DNA of 5,289 bases, taken from Acidimicrobiaceae bacterium (lineage in GTDB: Bacteria > Actinomycetota > Acidimicrobiia > Acidimicrobiales > Ilumatobacteraceae). The stretch is taken from the NCBI GenBank assembly GCA_003154135.1, contig PMCN01000130.1, forward strand, positions 1 to 5,289, written 5' to 3'. The notes beneath the pieces were generated by a model. It made no database searches. It was not told the origin of the DNA and saw only the letters and a program-made list of their open reading frames with translations. The translations under genes were made by a program, and so were the position numbers. Below, one piece after another: positions 1 to 4,992 of this stretch; position 1 is the stretch's first letter, and each line of letters opens with the position of its first letter.

Positions 1-338
1 GCGGTGTACCACGCCGGGTTCTCGAGCACGTTGCGCTGCACCACCGGCGGGCACAGCGTGCCGTAGTAGCCCTGCCCGATGAGGCTCGTGCGCGGCCGGT
101 TGCGGTTGGCCATCGCGCGCAGTTCGCCGAGCACATCGGTCACCGTGCGCGGCCCGGGCAGCGCCAGCTCGCCGGCCATGCGGATGGAGGACGGCACGGT
201 GTGCGCGAGCAGTTCCTCGACCGACCCGACACCGATCGCGGCCAGCATGTGGGCCTGCTCGTCGGCGGTGGGGCCGATGTGCCGAGCGACGAAGTCGTCG
301 GTGGCCAGGAGCTGGTCGAGGGTGGGGCGGGTGGTCAT
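1..338 (-). CDS. gcvP: Glycine dehydrogenase (decarboxylating), P-protein, N-terminal part (cut by window edge)
   Basis: This is the PLP-dependent P-protein of the glycine cleavage system. It decarboxylates glycine and passes the aminomethyl group to the lipoyl arm of the H-protein in the cytoplasm. Only the first 112 codons are present. The translation begins MTTRPTLDQLLATDDFVARH and continues IGPTADEQ. The RHIGP motif (residues 19-23) and the later GQGYYGTLCPPVVQRNVLEN and PAWYTA stretch match the well-known N-terminus of P-proteins, where E. coli has GMGY...LPPVILRNMLENPGWYTAY. The catalytic PLP lysine lies beyond the window. The ATG at 336-338 is supported by a GGAGG five bases upstream and by the normal distance to RHIGP. 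A tandem glycine riboswitch precedes the gene, which independently confirms the assignment. Identification is from recognised motifs, not a search. Confidence 0.96.
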   Translation of the reverse strand, partial: MTTRPTLDQLLATDDFVARHIGPTADEQAHMLAAIGVGSVEELLAHTVPSSIRMAGELALPGPRTVTDVLGELRAMANRNRPRTSLIGQGYYGTLCPPVVQRNVLENPAWYT

Positions 339-378
339 GGGAAGCCTCCGGGTGACGGGCGCGCGAGTACTGCTTCCC
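339..378 (-). promoter_or_regulatory. Possible expression-platform hairpin between glycine riboswitch and gcvP start
   Basis: On the minus strand GGGAAGC (378-372), just after the last aptamer helix, is the exact reverse complement of GCTTCCC (345-339), which runs from the last base of the Shine-Dalgarno to the base before ATG. The 7-bp stem would hold the GGAGG inside its loop and the ATG against its base. No run of U residues follows, so a translational switch fits better than a terminator. The stem does not directly overlap the aptamer P1 helix, so how glycine would open it is unclear. One option is that TTCCC pairs instead with the GGGAA of the aptamer 2 core (about 425-419). Confidence 0.4.
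345..349 (-). promoter_or_regulatory. Shine-Dalgarno of gcvP
   Basis: On the minus strand GGAGG lies six bases before the gcvP ATG (CTTCCC between). It is a strong ribosome binding site and fixes the start at 338. The base at 345 and the six bases after it can pair with the tail of the glycine riboswitch, so this site is a plausible control point. Confidence 0.8.
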
Positions 379-379
379 C

Positions 380-558
380 CGCTGTCATGGGTGCCTGAGA
401 GCTTCTCCGCACAGCGGATTTCCCCGTCGGCGAGCCGGCGATGCCGACTGCTTTCCAGCGTTGCCCACCCGGTCGGTCCGTTGGCCTGAGAGATTCCGGG
501 GAGGTTGCTCCTTCGGCGCCCCCTCGCTGGCTGCGTGGGTGGCTCTCCCGGCCGGGTG
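380..558 (-). promoter_or_regulatory. Tandem glycine riboswitch (two aptamers) in the gcvP leader
   Basis: Read on the minus strand, aptamer 1 (558-474 plus helix extension to 466) has GGGAGAG near its 5' end, the core GCGCCGAAGGAGCAA, then AATCTCTCAGGC and GGACCG. These are hallmarks of the glycine class. Its closing helix is CACCCGGcCGG paired with CCGaCCGGGTG: ten pairs with one C-A mismatch. Aptamer 2 (460-380) is closed by CGCTG/CAGCG. It carries GGAAAGC, a diverged core CGCCGACGGGGAAA (432-419) and GCTCTCAGGCACC. A short linker (465-461) separates the closing helices. The element sits directly before gcvP on the same strand. Glycine riboswitches before gcv genes are generally ON switches in which bound glycine allows expression; the direction here is inferred. 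Confidence 0.95.
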
Positions 559-572
559 TATCAGCACACTCG

Positions 573-578
573 ACGATA
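573..578 (-). promoter_or_regulatory. Candidate -10 box for the riboswitch-gcvP transcript
   Basis: TATCGT on the minus strand (578-573) fits the actinobacterial TANNNT -10 pattern. It would place transcription start near 566-567, about eight bases before the first helix of the riboswitch. No convincing -35 hexamer is seen. The same hexamer TATCGT also precedes the CapA-like lipoprotein gene. The support is mainly position. Confidence 0.35.
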
Positions 579-602
579 TCCCCTCGATCGGGCCGAACAT
601 GG

Positions 603-2969
603 TCATCCGTCGCAGCCACGAACGGCCAGCGACACGTCGCCGTCAGTCGTCGCGGTGATCGCATCTGCAGCCGTCCACACGTCCTCGGGAAGCGACGCCA
701 GCGACCGCCACTCGAACAGGCGCACGTTGTCGATGTCGGGGCGGCTGTCGCCCGCCGGCGCCACGACGTAGACCAGCACCGCCTCGGGACGGACGCCGCC
801 GTAGACTGTGTCGACGACGTCGGTGATGTCGACAGTGACGGTGCGCCACTGGCCGTCGGTGGTCGTGGGGAGGGCCAGCTGCGCCGTGTGCAGCAGCGTG
901 GAGGTGGGTTCCACGGTGGGGTCGGTGTCGTTCACGTCGTACAGCGACAGGCGCAGCACCGGGGCTGTGCCGGCGCTGCGCACGTCGAGCTGCACCGTGT
1001 AGCGAGCGTCGCCGTCGAGGCCGTTGCCGACGGTGTCGCTCCACCGATGCAGTGGAAGGTCGCTGCGTGCCACCTGCCGCGCCGACGCACTGGCATGGGC
1101 GGTCGACTCGAGGTGCAGGTACGAACCGTGCTCGGGTGAGTAGCGGGTGCTGCCATCGCCGCGCCACTGCAGCCCACCGTCGTTCACTCCGTCGGCGGTG
1201 CCGTCGTCGAGCGAGCCCCAGCCGAGAAGGTCGCGCCCCACCATCGCCGTGCTGGGCGCAGCGGTACCGCGGAGCGCGTGCACCACCGCACACGCGGGAA
1301 GCGCGGTCACCCTGCCGGCCTTCAGCGAGTAGGTGTCCGTGACGGTGACAGGGTTGTCCACGATGCGGGCGGTGCCGCCGTCGGGCTGCACCAGGGCATC
1401 GAGCGGCACTCGTTGGTCGAGCACCGACGTGACCAGCGTGGTGGGCAGGCGATCGCTCGACGCGGCCAGCATCGACGACTCGTTGATGGTGCGCAGCACG
1501 CGCCGTGCCACCTCTCCCGTGACGGGCACCGGTCGATAGTGGTCGATGACGAGCGGAATGACCCGTGCCTGCAGGAGGTGGTCGCCCTCGAACACGGTGC
1601 GCAGGATGACCGACGGGAACGTCTCGAGGAAGTCCTGGTCGAACACGAAGTTGCCGAGCGAGTACGCGATGAGGTGGCCCTTGTACCACTCAATGCCCTG
1701 CAGCACGTGGGGGTGGTGACCGACCACCAGGTCGGCGCCGGCGTCGATGGCGGCATGGGCGGCATCGCGGATGAAGCTGCTCGGTACGGCCGAGAACTGG
1801 AAGCCGCCGTGGATCTGCACGATGACGAGCTGGGCGCCTTCCGCTCGCAGTTCGTGCACCTGCTGGGCGACCACGTTCGGGTCGAGCAGCGCGGCGCCGC
1901 CGTGGCCGCGCCGCGCCACCCAGTCCTGCATCTCGGGGTAGGTGTCGACCACCGCCGCCCACAGTGCGGCGCTCTGGTCGGAGGAGAGCGTCGCGTCGAG
2001 CTGCTGGAACAAGGCCCACACGGCTCCCGCACGTCGGTTGGCTGGTGCGACGTAGTTCGCGTCGCCCAGATGCCCGAACCGGAACGCCCGGGTCGAGTAC
2101 TGCCAGGCGTCCTTCGTGGCGATGGCCGCCGGCTGCGGCTCGGTCTCGGTGGGCAGGCTGTCGTTGACGAAGTCGCCGTTGACGGTGGTGCCCGACACGA
2201 CGCCCACCTTCATGCCGGCCACCGAGATCATCAGCCCGGCCTGCGCCTGTGCCGCCGACGTGCCGGCCCCGACATGGGCGAACCCGGCCTGGTCGAGCTG
2301 GGCGACCGTCGACGCCACTCCCTCCTGTCGCCAGTCGTAGGAATGGTTGTTGCCGAGGTTGGCGACATCGATGCCCAAGGCGGTGAGCGCGTCGAGCACG
2401 AGCGGCGGCGACTGCAGCAGGAACCGCTTGCCCGGATACGCGTCGAGCATCGACAGGTTGCCGACCACGGTCTCCAGGTTCACCATGCTGGCGTCGGCGA
2501 TCGACATCAGCGGTGCCACCGACGACACCACGTCGCGAGCGGTGGCGGCGTCGGTCACCACCGGGGTGTCTGCGCCAGTGGTGGGTGCCTCGTACCTCCG
2601 GCCGAGCATCACGTCGCCACCGAACTGGAACGCGCGGCGCACCTGTCCGCTCGGGCCCACGCGCGCAAGCAGCTGCACGGTCACCGTGTGCTCACCCGGG
2701 TCGAGCACCACGGGTTCGTCGAGGAACCCGGCCGCACCGATCACGCCCGCGGTCGGCTGGTCGAGCGCGATCGTGGTCGTTCCGCGCACCACGAACGGTT
2801 CAGCGCGCCCGACCAACGTCATCGACGCACCGCGAACGGGCGCGCCGGCCTCGTCGACCACCTGCACCACCATCTCGCGTGCGGGCGCGCGGCCCAGCGG
2901 TGGAGTGCCGTCGCAGCCCACGACGAGCAGCACGATGAAACCTGCCAGTGCCGCCGACCGTCGTCCCAC
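603..2969 (-). CDS. CapA-family (PGA_cap) lipoprotein with extra N- and C-terminal domains, 788 aa
   Basis: This is a predicted lipoprotein on the outer face of the cell membrane. The N-terminus MGRRSAALAGFIVLLVVGCD is a type II signal peptide with lipobox VVGC and lipidated Cys19. Residues 33-103 look like a carboxypeptidase-regulatory/Ig-like beta domain (VVDEAGAPVRGASMTL). Residues 113-480 carry the CapA metallophosphatase-like motifs in order: GGDVMLGR (117-124), NLET (164-167), NNHSYD (207-212), HGGF (387-390), GHHPHVLQG (417-425) and SLGNFVFD (437-444). Residues 581-755 form a predicted beta-sandwich resembling carbohydrate-binding or galactose-binding-like domains (VQLDVRSAGTAPVLRLSLYD, then DIDNVRLFEW). 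CapA proteins take part in poly-gamma-glutamate capsule synthesis or export, but no capB/capC neighbour is present, so the substrate is unknown. Most CapA proteins are about 350-400 aa. The start is GTG, with no Shine-Dalgarno. The gene is codirectional with gcvP, with a 44-base gap between its stop and the riboswitch. Confidence 0.9.
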   Translation of the reverse strand: MGRRSAALAGFIVLLVVGCDGTPPLGRAPAREMVVQVVDEAGAPVRGASMTLVGRAEPFVVRGTTTIALDQPTAGVIGAAGFLDEPVVLDPGEHTVTVQLLARVGPSGQVRRAFQFGGDVMLGRRYEAPTTGADTPVVTDAATARDVVSSVAPLMSIADASMVNLETVVGNLSMLDAYPGKRFLLQSPPLVLDALTALGIDVANLGNNHSYDWRQEGVASTVAQLDQAGFAHVGAGTSAAQAQAGLMISVAGMKVGVVSGTTVNGDFVNDSLPTETEPQPAAIATKDAWQYSTRAFRFGHLGDANYVAPANRRAGAVWALFQQLDATLSSDQSAALWAAVVDTYPEMQDWVARRGHGGAALLDPNVVAQQVHELRAEGAQLVIVQIHGGFQFSAVPSSFIRDAAHAAIDAGADLVVGHHPHVLQGIEWYKGHLIAYSLGNFVFDQDFLETFPSVILRTVFEGDHLLQARVIPLVIDHYRPVPVTGEVARRVLRTINESSMLAASSDRLPTTLVTSVLDQRVPLDALVQPDGGTARIVDNPVTVTDTYSLKAGRVTALPACAVVHALRGTAAPSTAMVGRDLLGWGSLDDGTADGVNDGGLQWRGDGSTRYSPEHGSYLHLESTAHASASARQVARSDLPLHRWSDTVGNGLDGDARYTVQLDVRSAGTAPVLRLSLYDVNDTDPTVEPTSTLLHTAQLALPTTTDGQWRTVTVDITDVVDTVYGGVRPEAVLVYVVAPAGDSRPDIDNVRLFEWRSLASLPEDVWTAADAITATTDGDVSLAVRGCDG

Positions 2970-2977
2970 GGGCGCCG

Positions 2978-2983
2978 ACGATA
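2978..2983 (-). promoter_or_regulatory. Candidate -10 box of the CapA-like gene (near-leaderless)
   Basis: TATCGT on the minus strand lies eight bases before the GTG start at 2969. With normal -10 to start-site spacing the 5' leader would be zero to three bases. No purine-rich ribosome binding site lies upstream, which fits leaderless translation, a common mode in Actinobacteria. No clear -35 box is seen. Confidence 0.4.
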
Positions 2984-2989
2984 CGTGCT

Positions 2990-3011
2990 CGTCCGCTCCG
3001 GGGCGCGGACG
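2990..3011. promoter_or_regulatory. Imperfect 22-bp palindrome between divergent promoters (candidate operator)
   Basis: CGTCCGC (2990-2996) faces GCGGACG (3005-3011) as a perfect 7-bp inverted repeat. Two of the four central pairs also match, giving 9 of 11. It lies between the two divergent -10 boxes and would cover or abut both -35 regions. That is where a repressor controlling both genes would bind. GC-rich DNA makes palindromes easily, so this is a suggestion only. Confidence 0.3.
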
Positions 3012-3022
3012 TCGCGCTGGGG

Positions 3023-3028
3023 TACCGT
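3023..3028 (+). promoter_or_regulatory. Candidate -10 box of the SCO6745-like gene (leaderless)
   Basis: TACCGT fits TANNNT and is followed by exactly six bases (CGTGCG) and then the ATG at 3035, the spacing expected when transcription starts on the A of ATG. No Shine-Dalgarno is present upstream, which supports a leaderless mRNA and helps choose this start over upstream in-frame codons. Confidence 0.5.
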
Positions 3029-3034
3029 CGTGCG

Positions 3035-3769
3035 ATGGCGACCATCGACGACGGCATCCGTGCGCTCACTGGTCCGGTGGGCGACGTGGGCGGCAGGTGG
3101 ATGCTGCATCCCGACGTGCTCGGGCCGTGCCGAGGCGCCGGTTACCCCAACGGCTACGCCTACTACGTCACCGGCAGGGGAGGGGTGCTCGGCGATGTCG
3201 AGGCCGACGTCGTCACCGCCGCCTTCGGCTTCTTCGCACCGTCGCTGGTGCGCACGATGTGGGAGAAGGGGGTGCCGGTCGAGGGGGCCCGTGCCGCCGC
3301 GGCTCGCTACGGAGCCGCCTGCGCGGAGTGGGGACGCAGCCGCATGCACGGCTTCCAGCACGTGGATCGCCTTGCAGAACTGGCGGCCCGCGTTGCCACC
3401 GGTGCCGACGCGGCGGGTCTGCCACTGTTCGCCGGGTGGCGCGCCGAACCGCGGCCCGACGATCCAGCAGGTCGGGCCTACTTCCTCGTGCACGTGCTGC
3501 GCGAGCTGCGCGGCAGCGTGCACCTCCTTGCCGTCCTCGCCACTGGCGTCACCCCGCTGCAGGCCGTGCTCGCCGGTGGTGGGGTCGAGCAAGCATCACG
3601 CTTCGGATGGGTCGCGCCGTTCGACGAGTCGCGTGTCGACATGCGGCCCGCCGAGCTGCTCACCGACCGCATGCTCGCGTCGCTCTATGCAGCGGTTCTT
3701 GCCCCGGATGAGGTGCGCGTGCTGTCCGAACTGGTCCTCCACCTGCAGGAACACCTCGACCACTCGTGA
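3035..3769 (+). CDS. SCO6745-family-like protein of unknown function, 244 aa
   Basis: This is a soluble, mostly alpha-helical protein with no signal peptide or membrane segment. The pattern resembles the actinobacterial SCO6745 family as I know it. An N-terminal stretch HPDVLGPCRGAG (25-36) precedes YAYYVTGRGGVLGDVEADVV (41-60) and TAAFGFFAPSLV. A later segment has AGLPLFAGWRAEP (127-139) before DDPAGRAYF. It is followed by LRELRGSVHLLAVLATGVTP (155-174), with the conserved-looking ELRGxxH and a helical end. Family members are typically about 240-280 aa, so the length fits. The biochemical role of the family is not established to my knowledge, and none is assigned here. The ATG at 3035 was chosen because the matching region starts there and the TACCGT box is at leaderless spacing. 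An in-frame extension back to 2948 would overlap the divergent lipoprotein gene and is Arg/Pro-rich and implausible. The coding call is firm; the family assignment is from memory of its motifs. Confidence 0.75.
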   Translation: MATIDDGIRALTGPVGDVGGRWMLHPDVLGPCRGAGYPNGYAYYVTGRGGVLGDVEADVVTAAFGFFAPSLVRTMWEKGVPVEGARAAAARYGAACAEWGRSRMHGFQHVDRLAELAARVATGADAAGLPLFAGWRAEPRPDDPAGRAYFLVHVLRELRGSVHLLAVLATGVTPLQAVLAGGGVEQASRFGWVAPFDESRVDMRPAELLTDRMLASLYAAVLAPDEVRVLSELVLHLQEHLDHS

Positions 3770-3811
3770 AGATTTCGGCAAGAACCCTGCGTGACGTGGG
3801 ACTTTGACAAA

Positions 3812-3824
3812 CCTTGGATCAAGG
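3812..3824. repeat. Short perfect palindrome CCTTG-GAT-CAAGG
   Basis: The two 5-bp arms are perfect and separated by GAT. It lies directly 3' of the isolated TTGACA and just upstream of the best promoter guess, a position that would suit an activator or repressor site. The arms are short, so chance is possible. Confidence 0.3.
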
Positions 3825-3896
3825 GGGGACGACAGCGACCGATCGGGTTGCGATGATGTTCGCACGTCGACCAAACCATCCGGTCTGGCACAGCGT

Positions 3897-3917
3897 GTCA
3901 ACCGCGGGCAAGTCAAC
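3897..3917 (+). repeat. Direct repeat GTCAAC x2 in leader
   Basis: GTCAAC occurs at 3897-3902 and 3912-3917, fifteen bases apart (start to start), shortly before the ribosome binding site of the secreted repeat protein. Function is unknown; it may be a regulator half-site pair or chance. Confidence 0.2.
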
Positions 3918-3920
3918 TCT

Positions 3921-3926
3921 GGGAGG
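3921..3926 (+). promoter_or_regulatory. Shine-Dalgarno of the secreted repeat protein
   Basis: GGGAGG is followed by six bases and the ATG at 3933. It decides the start: the frame stays open upstream to 3804, but only this ATG has a ribosome binding site and is followed directly by a signal peptide. Confidence 0.85.
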
Positions 3927-3932
3927 AACCGA

Positions 3933-4988
3933 ATGAATCGGATCAAGATCACGGCGGCTGCGCTCGTCGGTGCAGTAGCCCTACTGGCGGGCTTCGGCGC
4001 CGTCTCCGCCAACGCCGCACCGCAGAAGGTGTCCACCGGCGGCACGTCGAGCGTCACGTTGCCGCTGCTCGGCGCACAGCTCACCGTCGACATCACCACC
4101 GGCCCCGGCGGCACGCTCAGCAGCGTGTCGGTCAACCCGGCCGACGGCCTCACCGCCACCAAGGTGAAGCCGAACCGCGTGGTGTTCGTCAACGATGCGG
4201 GCACCGCCAAGGTGTCGGTGTCGGGCCACCACGGAGGTCAGCGCATCGAGGCACGCGCCGGATCGCTCGCCGACATCAGCGGCCCCGGCGGCTGGTCGGG
4301 CGACGTGTTCGGCGACGGCACCACCACCACGGTGGCGTTCACCGTCGGCGACAAGGGCGACGGCACTCCCGACATCACGGGCGTCACCTCCACTGACGCA
4401 ACGGCGAAGATCGGTGCCACGCAGTACTTCTCCCACGAACAGACCAGCGCTGCGTTCGTGCGCATCGAGTTCGACAAGCCCGGACTCACCCGCTCGCTGT
4501 TCATCGGAGCATCGCTGCACACCGACGACGGCGGTGACGTGCGAGCCCGCGTGGGCGTGACGCTCTCCGAGCTGCGCGGTGCAGCTCAGGCCGCAGCCGA
4601 CGCTGCAGGCGCCAAGACCTGGACCGGTCTGCTCTGCGATGGCTCCACCGCCACCGTCGACTACACAGTCAACGCCGACGGCACCATCACCGGCGTCTCG
4701 TCGCCGCAGACCACCGACATCACGACCGATCACGATCGGGTCTCGGTGCGGTTCTCCGCCCACGAGGGCATCAGCATCAGCGCCCGCCTCAAGGACGGCA
4801 ACATCACGGTCAACGTGCGTGAGGGCATCCGTTGCCACGACGCTCCGCCGCCCTCGGTGAACACCCCGGTGTCCACCGTTCCCGACCAGCACCACTCGGG
4901 TGACGGCCACGACGGCTCGGGCGACCACTCGGGCCCCGGGTCGGGACCCGGTGGCAACATGGGTGGTCATGGCGGCCGGGGTCACTGA
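3933..4988 (+). CDS. Secreted protein with three degenerate repeats and a Gly/His/Asp-rich tail, 351 aa
   Basis: I do not recognise a named family. The N-terminus MNRIKITAAALVGAVALLAG with FGAVSANA and a likely cleavage after Ala28 is a clear Sec signal peptide with no lipobox, so the product should be exported. The mature part is Thr/Val/Gly-rich and probably beta-rich. Three related segments are visible at about 47-116, 121-220 and 230-301. Repeats 2 and 3 open with W(S/T)GxxxxDG-like motifs (121-129, 230-237), each followed by a strand of type TVxxTV (TTVAFTV, ATVDYTV) and an I-T-G-V turn. The only two cysteines in the protein, Cys235 and Cys301, bracket repeat 3 and could form a disulfide. 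Residues 303-351 are a disordered Pro/Ser then Gly/His/Asp tail with six histidines (320, 321, 326, 332, 346, 351), which might bind metal. The stop lies 4 bp before the next gene, so the two are probably cotranscribed. Function is unknown. Confidence 0.88.
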   Translation: MNRIKITAAALVGAVALLAGFGAVSANAAPQKVSTGGTSSVTLPLLGAQLTVDITTGPGGTLSSVSVNPADGLTATKVKPNRVVFVNDAGTAKVSVSGHHGGQRIEARAGSLADISGPGGWSGDVFGDGTTTTVAFTVGDKGDGTPDITGVTSTDATAKIGATQYFSHEQTSAAFVRIEFDKPGLTRSLFIGASLHTDDGGDVRARVGVTLSELRGAAQAAADAAGAKTWTGLLCDGSTATVDYTVNADGTITGVSSPQTTDITTDHDRVSVRFSAHEGISISARLKDGNITVNVREGIRCHDAPPPSVNTPVSTVPDQHHSGDGHDGSGDHSGPGSGPGGNMGGHGGRGH

Positions 4989-4992
4989 CCGA

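Larger units (their letters stand above)
3770..3932 (+). promoter_or_regulatory. Intergenic region and 5' leader of the secreted repeat protein
   Basis: This 163-bp gap has markedly lower GC than the flanking genes and contains no TA dinucleotide, so no TANNNT -10 box exists on the plus strand. The best promoter guess is ACGACA (3829-3834), 17 bp, then GATGAT (3852-3857), giving a leader of about 70 bases. An isolated TTGACA at 3804-3809 has no matching -10 at normal spacing. No terminator with a U-run is seen after the upstream gene. Confidence 0.3.

Noticed and set aside
79..489. Plus-strand open frame across the gcvP start and riboswitch
   Set aside because: The minus strand here encodes recognised P-protein sequence and a structured riboswitch; the plus-strand product is Ser/Arg-rich noise.
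2948..3034. Upstream in-frame extension of the SCO6745-like gene
   Set aside because: It would overlap the divergent lipoprotein start and add an Arg/Pro-rich stretch. The leaderless -10 spacing supports ATG at 3035.
1278..3794. Very long open frame on the plus strand (about 838 codons) opposite the lipoprotein gene
   Set aside because: It is an antisense shadow of the CapA-like gene and then a wrong frame of the SCO6745-like gene. The product is His/Arg/Val-rich with no domain sense, while the opposite strand shows clear CapA motifs.
3812..3830. CCTTGGATCAAGG followed by a G-run as a transcription terminator for the SCO6745-like gene
   Set aside because: The stem is only 5 bp and is followed by G residues, not T residues; an operator or chance palindrome is more likely.
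3804..3932. Upstream in-frame extension of the secreted repeat protein (TTG start)
   Set aside because: It would bury the signal peptide 43 residues inside the protein, and GGGAGG at 3921-3926 clearly serves the ATG at 3933.
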